Source of the DNA: Chersky-267 sp963744115
GTDB taxonomy: Bacteria; Chloroflexota; Limnocylindria; Limnocylindrales; CSP1-4
Direction of reading: 5' to 3'
Assembly (NCBI GenBank): GCA_963744115.1
Contig: CAVUSI010000001.1
Span: 186,001 to 250,000, forward strand
DNA: 64,000 nucleotides
Part shown: piece after piece, positions 25,439 to 34,353 of the stretch
How positions within the stretch are numbered: position 1 is the first letter of the stretch
Layout: the number at the start of each line of letters is the position of its first letter
Translations under genes and position numbers: made by a program
The notes under the pieces: generated by a model
The model's database searches: none
Told to the model about the DNA's origin: nothing
What the model saw: the letters and a program-made list of their open reading frames with translations, nothing else

Positions 25439-28400
25439 ATGACCCCGGCCGCGACGCCCGGCGACACGCGCGCGGAGGCCGGCGACGTCCGACGCGGCTT
25501 CGCCTGGCTCCGTCGCGATGAAGGCTGGCCGCGCGGCGAGGGTGCCGCCAGGCTCGGCGGCGCCGTCCTGATCGCGCTTGCCGCCGTCGCCCTGAAGCTC
25601 CTGATCGTCCGAGGGCTCGGGGGCGAGCTCGGATACTTGAGTTATCTGGGGGCCGTCGTCGTCGGCGCGTGGGTCGCCGGGCTCCGGGGCGGCCTCCTGA
25701 CGACCGCCATCTGCGCGATCGCCGAGGTCGTGCTGTTCGCGGAGCTCTTCCCGCCGGCCGAGGTCATGTCGACCTCGGAGCTCTACCTGGTGGCCCTGTT
25801 CCTGTTCGACGGCGTGCTCGTCAGCGCGATCACCTCGGGACTCCGGCGCGCGACCCATCGGGAGCGGCTCGCGCGAGACGAGGCCGAGGCGAACCTCGCG
25901 GAAGGCCAGGCGGCTCAACGCACGGCCGATGCGGACCGGCTGGCGCTCCAGCGGCTGCAGGCCGTGACCGCCAGCCTCGCGAGCGCGGCCACGCCCGGGG
26001 AGGTCGCCGACGCCATCCTCGATCGGGGCCTCGCTGCCCTGGATGCGGATGCGGGCGGTGTCTCCCGGGTCGACGCCGACGGGCGCGCCCTGACATTGAT
26101 CGCCGCACGCGGGTATCCGGCGGATGAGACGCGGCCCGGCCGAGCGTATCCGATCGATCCGGCGTCACACCTGGAGGAGGCGGTTCGCACCGCCCGGCCC
26201 GTCTTCGTCGGTGACCCGGTGGACTGGGCGTCCCGATACCCGAGCACACCGCCGCACGCGCTGCCGGGGTCCCCGACGGGCGGAGCCATCGCCGTGCTTC
26301 CGATGGTCGTGGCCGGCGCGGTGGTCGGCGTCATCGTCTTCCGCTTCGCCGAGGCGCGCGACTTCGGTGACGGGACGGGAGACCTGGCGGCAAGACTTGC
26401 GGACCAGGGCGCACAAGCCCTGGACCGCGCGGTCGTATACGAGCAGGAGCGAGCGACACGCGAGGCGTTGGAGCGCGGTCAGAAGCGATTGCGCTTCCTG
26501 TCGAAGGCGAGCGATCGGCTGGCGCTCCGGCTGGAGATCGCCTCAGGGCTCGACGAGGTGACCCGCCTCGCGGTCCCGGATCTCGCGGACTGGGCGGTCA
26601 TCGAGCTGCTCGATCTCGACCGACCCATCGTCGCGGTGGCGGCCGACGGAGGGGGGCGGGTCGGGGCGGTGGAGCACCTCGTCCAGGTCGCACCGCGAGG
26701 CCTGGGCCTGTGGCTCGCGCCCGAGACGGTGGACCAGGGGGCCACCCTCGTCTCGATCGACTCGAGCTGGTTCGAACGCTTGACCGACCCGCTCGGCGTA
26801 GACGCTCTCGCCGATCTCGGCACGCGAACGCTGCTCGTCAGCCAGATCCTCGGGGACGCGGGTGATCCGGTGGGTTCCATCGTCCTCGGGGCGGAGCAAC
26901 GAGATCGCTTTGAAGACGACGATGTCGCGATGTGTCGCGACCTCGCTTCGAGGATCGGTGTCGCAGCGGGACAGGCGCGCCTCTTCGGTGCAGTCGACCG
27001 GTTCAAGGCGACGGTCGATGCCAGCGGTGATGCGGTCTACATGTTCGACCCCTCGACCCTCCGAGTCGTCTACGTCAATCGCGGGGGTGCTGACCTGGTC
27101 GGGCTCGACGCCGGCGCCGTGCTCGGCAGCAGCGTCCTCCAGCTCCAACCCGCACACGAGGCGGATGGGTTCCGCGCCCGGCTCACGACGCTTAGGACCG
27201 GACCGACGGCCTCGACGGTGTTCACCGGCGTCCTGATCCGTAGCGATGGACATGAGATCCCGGTCGAGGCGTTCCTCCAGGAAGTCGTCCTGCCCGATGC
27301 GCGGCGGACCGCGATCCTGACCGCCCGCGACGTGAGCGATCGGATCGATGTCCAGGCCAGGCTGACCCGGATCGCGGGCGACGAGCGACGACAGGCGGCC
27401 GAGCTTCGCGCCGTGATCCAGGCCATGGGCGAGGGCATCCTCGTGGCCGACCACGCGGGACGGATCTCCCTCGCCAACGATGCCGTCGCGGAGATCCTCG
27501 GTGAGGTCCCGGAGCGCCTGGCGGACCTCGACGCGATCCTCGGAATGGATCTGGCGCCGGTCAGTCGCGACGGTCTCGATGAACCCGAGCCCGGCCAGCC
27601 GCACATCTCGGCGCTTGCCGACGGGCGCTGGGTCGAGATCGCGACGTACCCGGCCGATCTCGGGTCGGGCCTGCTCGAGGCAGGCAACCCCTCGACGATC
27701 GTCGTCGTTCGGGACGTGACTCAGGCTCGAGAGGCCGAGGCGGCCCGCGAGGCCTTCCTCGGCGTCCTGTCCCACGAGCTCCGGACCCCCGTGACGACGA
27801 TCTTCGGCTATGCCAAGGTGCTCCGGAAGTCGGGCCGCCGCCCGGATCGCGAGGCGATGCTCGCGGACATCGAGGTCGAAGCAGATCGGTTGTACCGGAT
27901 CGTCGAGGATCTCCTGGCTCTGAGCCGGGTCGAGGGCGGGATCACCATCGAAGGAGAACCGCTCCTCATCCAGCACATCGTGCGCAGCGTCGTCGCGTCG
28001 GAAGCCCAGCGGTGGGACCAGCTCCGCTTCGAGACCGACCTTCCGTCCGGCCTGCCGGCGGTGTTCGGAGAGCAGACGTACGTCGAGCAGGTGCTGCGCA
28101 ACATGGTCGCGAATGCCGGGAAGTACAGCCCAGCTGGGACCGTCGTGACCGTCGTGGGGTCGTCGACCCCGACGGAGGTGTTGATCAAGGTCCTCGACCG
28201 CGGGCCCGGGATCAAGCCCGACGAAGCCGATCGATTGTTCGACCTCTACTACCGCTCGCCAGGGACCGCGCGGAGCGCTGCCGGTGCGGGGATCGGCCTG
28301 TACGTCGGCCGCGGCCTGGTCACCGCGATGGGTGGCCGGATCTGGGCGCGGCGGCGCTCGGGCGGTGGCTCCGAGTTCGGGTTCAGTCTGCCTCGTTGCG

Positions 28401-28441
28401 ACGAGGATCCGATCGCGGCCGTATCCGGCTCGGACGCTTGA
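25439..28441 (+). CDS. Multi-domain membrane sensor histidine kinase
   Basis: A 1000-residue kinase. Residues about 35-130 hold four membrane helices like the DUF4118 sensor domain of KdpD-type kinases. Two GAF-like regions follow (about 170-310 and 345-510), then PAS regions (about 520-750; FKATVDASGDAVYMFDPSTL begins the first). The HisKA box FLGVLSHELRTPVTTIFGYA (His near 779) and a HATPase domain (NMVANAGKYSP N-box, DRGPGIKPDEADRLFDLYY, GAGIGLYVGRGLV) end the protein. Its adjacent regulator is not obvious; the response regulator at 20478 is a candidate partner. The promoter region carries TTGACG about 30 bases before ATG. Confidence 0.92.
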   Translation: MTPAATPGDTRAEAGDVRRGFAWLRRDEGWPRGEGAARLGGAVLIALAAVALKLLIVRGLGGELGYLSYLGAVVVGAWVAGLRGGLLTTAICAIAEVVLFAELFPPAEVMSTSELYLVALFLFDGVLVSAITSGLRRATHRERLARDEAEANLAEGQAAQRTADADRLALQRLQAVTASLASAATPGEVADAILDRGLAALDADAGGVSRVDADGRALTLIAARGYPADETRPGRAYPIDPASHLEEAVRTARPVFVGDPVDWASRYPSTPPHALPGSPTGGAIAVLPMVVAGAVVGVIVFRFAEARDFGDGTGDLAARLADQGAQALDRAVVYEQERATREALERGQKRLRFLSKASDRLALRLEIASGLDEVTRLAVPDLADWAVIELLDLDRPIVAVAADGGGRVGAVEHLVQVAPRGLGLWLAPETVDQGATLVSIDSSWFERLTDPLGVDALADLGTRTLLVSQILGDAGDPVGSIVLGAEQRDRFEDDDVAMCRDLASRIGVAAGQARLFGAVDRFKATVDASGDAVYMFDPSTLRVVYVNRGGADLVGLDAGAVLGSSVLQLQPAHEADGFRARLTTLRTGPTASTVFTGVLIRSDGHEIPVEAFLQEVVLPDARRTAILTARDVSDRIDVQARLTRIAGDERRQAAELRAVIQAMGEGILVADHAGRISLANDAVAEILGEVPERLADLDAILGMDLAPVSRDGLDEPEPGQPHISALADGRWVEIATYPADLGSGLLEAGNPSTIVVVRDVTQAREAEAAREAFLGVLSHELRTPVTTIFGYAKVLRKSGRRPDREAMLADIEVEADRLYRIVEDLLALSRVEGGITIEGEPLLIQHIVRSVVASEAQRWDQLRFETDLPSGLPAVFGEQTYVEQVLRNMVANAGKYSPAGTVVTVVGSSTPTEVLIKVLDRGPGIKPDEADRLFDLYYRSPGTARSAAGAGIGLYVGRGLVTAMGGRIWARRRSGGGSEFGFSLPRCDEDPIAAVSGSDA

Positions 28442-28521
28442 GCCGCCGCGCGCGCATCGCGTAGAGTTGGCGGGCCCATCCGGCGTCAGCCGGGGCTCGG
28501 GCAGGATCTTCAGGAGGGTGG

Positions 28522-29394
28522 ATGCGGGTCTCGCCGCGTGAGCTCAAAGCCGTTCGCGCAAGCGGACTCATGACCCGATACGCCGTCCTCGGCGAGGCTG
28601 TGTTCGTGATCGTCGACCTGCCCGACGAGGGGACGGCCGGGACCCCGGTCGAAGACCCCTGCGAGCTCGAGCACTGGGGACTGGTCCTCCAGGGAGAGCT
28701 CGTCCTGGAGGGAGCCACGACCCAGACCTTCGGTCCGGCGAGCGCGTTCTACGTCCGGCCCGGCGCCCCGGCGCATCGGTTCCATTCGGATCGTCGGGCG
28801 GTCATCGCCGGGTTCGCACCGACGACCGAGCCGCTCGACGACTCACCCGAGGCGCTCCGCGCGCGGGGGATCGAGGTGGTCCGGTGGGTCCCGGCGCCGG
28901 TCCTCCCGCCACCGATGATGCATGTCAGAGGGACGCGGGTGCGGTCGGCGTCGGTCGGGCAGATAGAGACGCAGGCCGCCGAGATGGGGGCCTGGCTGTT
29001 CACCCGGACCTCGTTCGGGGCGCTCAGCGGCTACACGGACGGCTGGTGCGACCTCCCGCATTGGGGCCTCGTGCTCGACGGCGACCTGGTGCTGCGCTGG
29101 GAGAGCGGTGAGCTCGAGCTGCTCGGTGCGGGCGACGCGTTCCACTGTCCGGCCGGCCCCCCCGGACATCGGATCGAGGTCGCCGACGCGGCCACGATCG
29201 TCGACTACACGCCGATCGAGGCGGTCGATGACGGCGAACGCCGACGGGCCCCCAGGACGATCGCCACGCGGACGCGCGGTCGACGGTCGCGACGACGCGC
29301 GGGCGGTCCATCGCCCGGAGCCGTGGGCGCGATCGGCGGGCGTGACGCCGGTCGTCCGATCGAAGCCACCATTTCCGCGACGCGCTCGGGCTGA
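28522..29394 (+). CDS. Bicupin protein
   Basis: A 290-residue protein with two cupin-like halves. Half one has HWGLVLQGELVLEG and FYVRPGAPAHRFHSD; half two has LPHWGLVLDGDLVLRWESGE and AFHCPAGPPGHRIEV. The duplicated HWGLVL...G-E pattern shows an internal duplication. The metal-binding His/Glu set is only partly present, so it may bind a small effector instead of catalysing. The last 60 residues are Arg/Gly-rich and low in complexity. It starts at ATG 28522 after AGGAGGG, 80 bases downstream of the sensor kinase. Confidence 0.75.
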   Translation: MRVSPRELKAVRASGLMTRYAVLGEAVFVIVDLPDEGTAGTPVEDPCELEHWGLVLQGELVLEGATTQTFGPASAFYVRPGAPAHRFHSDRRAVIAGFAPTTEPLDDSPEALRARGIEVVRWVPAPVLPPPMMHVRGTRVRSASVGQIETQAAEMGAWLFTRTSFGALSGYTDGWCDLPHWGLVLDGDLVLRWESGELELLGAGDAFHCPAGPPGHRIEVADAATIVDYTPIEAVDDGERRRAPRTIATRTRGRRSRRRAGGPSPGAVGAIGGRDAGRPIEATISATRSG

Positions 29395-29501
29395 TCGCCC
29401 TCGGCGGCGTCCACGGGCCGGCGGCATGTTGATAGAGCTCCGCAATGCGGGGGCCCGGCTCGCACATCATGCCGTCCGGTGCGCCCCGGCATGATCGCGT
29501 C

Positions 29502-30659
29502 ATGGACCGTTCATCCAGCGATGGGCACGGCATCCGCCCGATCGCCGCTCCTGACGCGCGTCGTGGACCCGTGGAGACCCGACCGCTGCGGATCGCCCAG
29601 GTGGCTCCCCCGTTCGAGACCGTCCCACCCACCGGGTACGGCGGCACCGAACGTGTCATCGCCGCGCTGACGACCGAGCTCGTGGCGCGCGGTCACGATG
29701 TGACCGTGTTCGCCAGCGGCGACTCGGACGTCCCGTGCGAGCTCGTACCGACGGTGCCCGCCGCCCTTCGGGCGACCGGCTTCGGCGCGGATCCGTCGGG
29801 CTTCTTCGTCTCGACGACGCTGCAGGTCCTCGAGCGCATCGACGACTTCGACATCGTCCACAGCCATCTCGACTTCTCCGGCCTGACGATGGGTGAATGC
29901 ATTCCCGACCGGGTCGTCACGACCTTCCACGGCCGTCTCGACTGGCCCTACGCCCGAGCCGCCCTGACGCGGGTCCGGTCGGGCCTGGTCGCCATCAGCC
30001 GCGCGCAGGCCGACGCTCACCCAGACCTCGGATGGGCAGGTGTCGTCCACAACGGCCTCGACCTGAGCGAGGCCCCATTCGAGCGACGTCGCTCGGAGGA
30101 CCTCGTCTTCGTGGGCCGGATCACGCAGGAGAAGGGCGTGCTCGACGCGATCGAGGTCGCCCGCCTGTCCGGGCGACGCCTGTGGGTCGCCGCGAAGATC
30201 GGGCCGAGCGCCGAGGAGCAGGCGTATGCCGAGACCGTCTTCAAGCCAGCCCTCGCTGGCGCCGACGCCGAGTACCTCGGCGAGCTGTCGGGCGAGGAGC
30301 GGGATCGGCTGCTCGCCGAGTCCTTTGCCCTGGTCATGCCCGGTGCGTGGCCGGAGCCATTCGGGCTGACGGCGATCGAGGCGCTCGCCTGCGGCACGCC
30401 GGTCATCGCGAGGCGGGTCGGCGCGCTGCCGGAGATCGTCCGGCCGGGCCTCGACGGGTTCCTTGCGGATGACCCCATGGAGATGGCCTTCCACCTCGAC
30501 TCGATCGGTGTCCTCGATCGTGCGGCGATGCGCGCGTCGGTGCTCGACCGGTTCTCCGCAACGCGGATGGCCGACGGCTACGAAACCATCTATCACCGGA
30601 TGGTGGGACGCCATGAGATCCGGATCGACGGGTTGGTCCCGTACGTCGCAGCGGGCTGA
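29502..30659 (+). CDS. GT4-family glycosyltransferase
   Basis: A 385-residue protein with the GT-B fold. The N-terminal acceptor half has PTGYGGTERVIAALTTELVA and DFDIVHSHLDFSGL. The C-terminal nucleotide-sugar half has DLVFVGRITQEKGVLDAIEV and the EX7E region EPFGLTAIEALACGTPVIAR. GT4 enzymes transfer sugars from nucleotide donors with retention of configuration; the acceptor is unknown. ATG 29502 is taken as start because GT-B homology begins about 45 residues later. It might glycosylate lipids or surface polysaccharide. Confidence 0.93.
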   Translation: MDRSSSDGHGIRPIAAPDARRGPVETRPLRIAQVAPPFETVPPTGYGGTERVIAALTTELVARGHDVTVFASGDSDVPCELVPTVPAALRATGFGADPSGFFVSTTLQVLERIDDFDIVHSHLDFSGLTMGECIPDRVVTTFHGRLDWPYARAALTRVRSGLVAISRAQADAHPDLGWAGVVHNGLDLSEAPFERRRSEDLVFVGRITQEKGVLDAIEVARLSGRRLWVAAKIGPSAEEQAYAETVFKPALAGADAEYLGELSGEERDRLLAESFALVMPGAWPEPFGLTAIEALACGTPVIARRVGALPEIVRPGLDGFLADDPMEMAFHLDSIGVLDRAAMRASVLDRFSATRMADGYETIYHRMVGRHEIRIDGLVPYVAAG

Positions 30660-30706
30660 CGTTGCGTTCCACGGACGAACCAGCCGACCCGGGAAAGGAG
30701 CAGGTC

Positions 30707-31015
30707 ATGGACACGAACGGCTCGACAGGCTCGGATCGCGTCAGCGGAGCGATCGGGGTGATGCGCGCGACCGCCGATCAGGTCGGGGACCGCCTTCCGG
30801 GCGTCGTCGACACGGTCCGCGAAGGGGCGACCGGAGGTGCCCGTGCGATCCAGGAGTTGCCGGATCGGGATCAGCGCCTGTTGGCCGCATTCTCGCTCGG
30901 GCTTGGGCTGGGTCTGTCGATCTCGGGGGCACCGCGCCTCCTCGTGGTCGCGACCCTGGCGCCCGCCCTGCTGATCGGAACGACCATGACGACGCGTCGC
31001 GCCGGCTCGTCCTGA
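30707..31015 (+). CDS. Small protein with one hydrophobic segment
   Basis: A 102-residue protein starting MDTNGSTGSDRVSGAIGVMR after a GGAAAGGAG site. The first two thirds are amphipathic; the C-terminus has one or two hydrophobic stretches (LLAAFSLGLGLGLSISG, LLVVATLAPALLIG). It may be a stress-related membrane-associated protein. No family is recognised. Confidence 0.6.
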   Translation: MDTNGSTGSDRVSGAIGVMRATADQVGDRLPGVVDTVREGATGGARAIQELPDRDQRLLAAFSLGLGLGLSISGAPRLLVVATLAPALLIGTTMTTRRAGSS

Positions 31016-31108
31016 CTGGACGCTGTCGGCAACGAACGCGACATAGGTGCAACACCCATGCCCGCCGACGCGAGGCACACGACGGTCCGCGCAGGGCAGG
31101 CTTGACCG

Positions 31109-31771
31109 ATGGACGCGTCGTTCCTCGACATCCTTTCGCACGAGCTGCGGACGCCCGTGACCGCGATCTACATGGGATCGCAGGTCCTCGTCGGGCACGA
31201 CGTCGCCCCGGAGCGCACCCGCGCCGTCGCGGACGATATCCACATCGAGGCAGAGCGCCTGTTCCGCTTGATCGAGGACCTGCTGGTCCTGGGGCGGCTG
31301 GATGACGGGTCGCTGGTCCCGGACGAGGAACCCGTCGCGATCGGTCGTGCCGTGCTCGAAGCGATCGACCGAGAAGCCGTCGTCGGCGCAGGGGTGGCCA
31401 TAGCATTCGCGGGGGTGAGGGACTCCACGGCGGCTGCGGCGGACTGGACCCTGGTGACCCACGTCATCAGGAATTTCCTCGACAACGCCGTCCGATTCGG
31501 CCGGCCCGAACCTGTCGACGTCAGCGTCGATGTCGGGGTCGATGAGGTCGAGGTCCGGGTGCTCGATCGGGGCGCCGGCCCGGCGGTCGGAGGGGCCGAC
31601 GCATTCGAGATCGCGGCGCCGATCCCGGTCGTCCAGGCACAACGTGCCGGCGGCGGGATCGGGCTGTTCGTCGCCGGCCGTCTCGTCCGTGCGATGGGGG
31701 GTCGGGTCTGGGCCCGGCCGCGGGCCGGGGGCGGGTCCGAGTTCGGGTTCGCGCTGCCCCGAGCCGCTTGA
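31109..31771 (+). CDS. Minimal soluble histidine kinase
   Basis: A 220-residue kinase with no sensor region. HisKA begins at once (FLDILSHELRTPVTAIYMGS, phospho-His about residue 11), then HATPase with RNFLDNAVRFGRPE (N-box), VLDRGAGPAVGGAD and GGGIGLFVAGRLVRAMGGR. The catalytic core is like that of the large kinase at 25439 and may have arisen from it. A sensor must come from another protein or from complex formation. It lies between a small membrane protein and the dps gene on the same strand. Confidence 0.88.
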   Translation: MDASFLDILSHELRTPVTAIYMGSQVLVGHDVAPERTRAVADDIHIEAERLFRLIEDLLVLGRLDDGSLVPDEEPVAIGRAVLEAIDREAVVGAGVAIAFAGVRDSTAAAADWTLVTHVIRNFLDNAVRFGRPEPVDVSVDVGVDEVEVRVLDRGAGPAVGGADAFEIAAPIPVVQAQRAGGGIGLFVAGRLVRAMGGRVWARPRAGGGSEFGFALPRAA

Positions 31772-31933
31772 GGTCCCGCCACCCGCGGCGAGGACACACG
31801 GGCCCCGGTCGCCGGGGCGTTGATAGACAGCCGCAAGGTCCGCGCCCCGAGCCCGGTCTCGACCTGGACCGCCGGCCCCGTAGCGTGGTCCACGTCCAGC
31901 CGCGCTCCGGCGCATCACGCACAGGAGGCATCC

Positions 31934-32566
31934 ATGACCGCACCGTCGTCGACCCCTCGTCGCCCCTCGTCGAATGGTCGCCGCGCAGCCGACACGATCT
32001 CACCCGAGCCCCGCCTCGGCCAACGAGGTCCGGAGGTCCAGGCATTCGGCACCCTTCGACGGCTGCCGATCGGTCTTTCCAACGCCGTCCGCGGCGAGAG
32101 CTGCCGGCTGCTGAACGAGATACTGGCCGACTCGATGGTGCTGACCGCGCTCTACAAGAAGCACCACTGGCTGGTGGCCGGTCCGACCTTCTACCAGCTC
32201 CACCTGCTGTTCGACAAGCACGCCGCCGAGCAGGTCGAGCTCGTGGACCTGATCGCCGAGCGCGTGCAGACGCTCGGGGGGATCGCCGTCGGCGACCCGC
32301 GTCACGCCGCCGAGCTGACGTCCATCCCACGGCCGCCTGACGGCGCGGAAGCCGTCGGCGGCATGATCGACCGCCTCCTCGAGGCGCACGAGGGGGCCAT
32401 CATGCGGATCCGGAAGGCCATCGAGCGGACCGAGAAGAACGGGGACGCCGGGTCCAACGACCTGCTGATGGGGGACGTCTTGCGCCGACATGAGCTGCAG
32501 GTCTGGTTCATCGCCGAACACGTCGTCGAGATGCCGCCCGTCGCGGTGACGAGGGGCGCGAGCTAA
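31934..32566 (+). CDS. dps: Dps-family ferritin-like protein
   Basis: A 210-residue protein with the Dps four-helix bundle from about residue 55. LLNEILADSMVLTALYKKHH and FYQLHLLFDKHAAEQVELVD carry the ferroxidase His and Asp/Glu ligands found at the dimer interface. Dps stores iron, consumes H2O2 and protects DNA during stress. The extra 50 N-terminal residues (basic, Ser/Pro/Arg-rich) could bind DNA, as in other Dps tails. ATG 31934 follows a strong AGGAGG site. Confidence 0.92.
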   Translation: MTAPSSTPRRPSSNGRRAADTISPEPRLGQRGPEVQAFGTLRRLPIGLSNAVRGESCRLLNEILADSMVLTALYKKHHWLVAGPTFYQLHLLFDKHAAEQVELVDLIAERVQTLGGIAVGDPRHAAELTSIPRPPDGAEAVGGMIDRLLEAHEGAIMRIRKAIERTEKNGDAGSNDLLMGDVLRRHELQVWFIAEHVVEMPPVAVTRGAS

Positions 32567-32612
32567 CGTCGGCGAACAGGGCGTCGACCGACGACGACGA
32601 CCCCGACGCGAA

Positions 32613-32643
32613 CGCCCGGCCAGGTCGTGTGACCGGCCGGGCG
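32613..32643. terminator. Bidirectional terminator
   Basis: A 9-base stem CGCCCGGCC/GGCCGGGCG with an inner GGTC/GACC extension and a single-base bulge lies between dps and the convergent small protein gene. Confidence 0.7.
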
Positions 32644-32654
32644 TCGACGCGGGA

Positions 32655-32858
32655 TCACTTGTCGAGGATGCGATCCGCTTTGCGGTCGATCTTGTCCTTC
32701 TGCGACTTCGAGATCCGGCCGTCCTCCTCCTGCTGGGAGGCCCGGGATTTCGCGTTCCGGGCGTGGGACTTGTCGGGCATCGGATACTTCCGCTCCTCGG
32801 GGAGCCCGAAGTCGGACTTCGGAAGGGAGTTCCGCTTCTGGGTGCTGAGTTCGCTCAT
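32655..32858 (-). CDS. Small charged protein, DUF6582-like start
   Basis: A 67-residue protein: MSELSTQKRNSLPKSDFGLP, then HARNAKSRASQQEEDGRISK. The opening resembles small proteins often annotated as DUF6582. It is rich in Lys, Arg, Ser and Glu and has a good GGAGAAGGGG site. It is probably a soluble stress-associated protein. The rest is unknown. Confidence 0.72.
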   Translation of the reverse strand: MSELSTQKRNSLPKSDFGLPEERKYPMPDKSHARNAKSRASQQEEDGRISKSQKDKIDRKADRILDK

Positions 32859-33053
32859 GGCCCCTTCTCCGTGATCGGGTCTGGGGGAACCGCGCCCGAC
32901 GACGGGGTTGTGGGACGGGTTCCCCCGGCGACCAACCTAGCCCGGTCGGCCTTGCAGTCGGACGGGTCCTCGAGCGACCGAGTCTCGCACCCCCATTCCA
33001 GCCGTCCGGCGGTCAGCGGGCCGCGCCCCGTCGGCGGCCGGGCCGTCGTCGAC

Positions 33054-33530
33054 TCAGAACAGCCAGTCGCCGTCCTCCATGATCGTCCGGCCGACGAGCT
33101 CGTTGGCCTCACGCCAGGCCTGGATCCGGATCGGCCGAAGCCGAAGAAAGACATACGGGTCGGACTCGTCTCGTGGGTCCCAGTCCGCCTGGCGAACGTA
33201 CCCGTCGGCCAGCGACGCCGGTGCGTCCGAGAGCGGGACCTCGGCCTCGAGTCGCGCATCCATCATCAGGACGTCCCGCGTGACCCCGAAGGCGAGCCGC
33301 GCCCGCCCGGAGGCCCGGATGTTGCGCGCGGTGAGCGACGCGGTCGGAGCCGCGATCAGGACGTCGCGCCCGTCCCACGAATACGACAGTGGGACCAGGT
33401 GGGCGACCCCGGACGACGATGCGCTGGCGACCCACGTGTCGGCGCCGACGGCCTCCAGAAACCGTATCGAGTCGACCGTGCGCTGCGTCCCGGTCCGTGG
33501 CCCGTCCGTCACGAGGCGATCGTAGTCCAC
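33054..33530 (-). CDS. Pyridoxamine-5'-phosphate-oxidase-like flavin protein
   Basis: A 158-residue split-barrel protein, starting at GTG 33530. TQRTVDSIRFLEAVGADTWV, VAHLVPLSYSWDGRDVLIAA and TARNIRASGRARLAFGVTRD match the PPOX family that binds FMN or F420. Such small proteins reduce or oxidise small cofactors or drugs; the substrate is unknown. The following 208 bases contain the putative promoter of the CODH operon and no other gene. Confidence 0.85.
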   Translation of the reverse strand: MDYDRLVTDGPRTGTQRTVDSIRFLEAVGADTWVASASSSGVAHLVPLSYSWDGRDVLIAAPTASLTARNIRASGRARLAFGVTRDVLMMDARLEAEVPLSDAPASLADGYVRQADWDPRDESDPYVFLRLRPIRIQAWREANELVGRTIMEDGDWLF

Positions 33531-33738
33531 GGCGAGACGAACGTGCTTGGATCCGGGCGATCCGACCCCTCGGCCAACCAGCCCGTCGTCGTCGGGTCAT
33601 CTGGCACTAGCCCACCGCCACGCGACCTCCCAGACTCCGAGCGTGGGCAAATGGCCCGTTGTGGATGGCCCGGCCCTCGTCCGCCTCGACGCGGCTCGCC
33701 GACCCTGACGAAGAGGCCCTGATGCAGGGGGTGAGGCG

Positions 33739-34353
33739 ATGCTCACCGTCTTCGTTGACCCGCAGCGCTGCGTCGGTTGCATGCAGTGCGAATTCGCCTG
33801 CGCAGTCGAGCACTCGCACACGCGCGACCCCGTCGCCGCGTTCCACGAGGTCCCGATCCCCAGGACGCGCGTCCACGTCCAGGCGGGGCCGCGCGCCAAC
33901 ACCGCCTTCCCCAACAAGTGCCGCCATTGCGACCCGGCACCCTGCCAGCAGGTGTGCCCGACCGGGGCCATCTACCGCGATGCGGCACACGACGTCGTCC
34001 TGATCGACACCTCGAAGTGCATCGCCTGCGCGATGTGCGCGATGGTCTGCCCGTTCGACGTCATCACCTATCACGCCCTGAGCGACGGGCCGTCGCCGCG
34101 GACCGTCGCCGTCAAGTGCGACGCCTGCATCGACCGCCTGCGCGCCGGCACGATCCCGGCCTGCGCCGAGGTCTGCAAGGCCGGGGCGCTCCAATTCGGC
34201 GAGGTGAACGAGTTCGTCGCCGCAGGGCAACGACGCGAGACAGCGGCGGTCTTCGCCGCGACGTACGCCGAGCCGACGCCCGCCGTGCCCGAATCGATCG
34301 GGGCGTGGCGGACCCTCGGCGCGACCGTTGGTCACCCAGGAGGTGCGCGATGA
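33739..34353 (+). CDS. cooF: CooF-like four-cluster ferredoxin
   Basis: A 204-residue iron-sulfur protein with four cysteine groups: CVGCMQCEFAC, CRHCDPAPCQQVCP, CIACAMCAMVCP and CDACIDRLRAGTIPACAEVC. Together they supply 16 Cys for four [4Fe-4S] clusters, as in CooF and related HycB/PsrB subunits. It takes electrons from CooS and hands them on, here most likely to the flavoprotein encoded by the fourth gene of the operon. It is soluble, with no membrane segment. Its stop overlaps the cooS start (ATGA), which couples their translation. Confidence 0.93.
   Translation: MLTVFVDPQRCVGCMQCEFACAVEHSHTRDPVAAFHEVPIPRTRVHVQAGPRANTAFPNKCRHCDPAPCQQVCPTGAIYRDAAHDVVLIDTSKCIACAMCAMVCPFDVITYHALSDGPSPRTVAVKCDACIDRLRAGTIPACAEVCKAGALQFGEVNEFVAAGQRRETAAVFAATYAEPTPAVPESIGAWRTLGATVGHPGGAR

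Noticed and set aside
33777..34349. Extension of the cooS frame upstream to make an 841-residue protein
   Set aside because: The upstream part is the shadow of cooF in another frame. ATG 34350 has an AGGAGG site and gives the family length of about 650.
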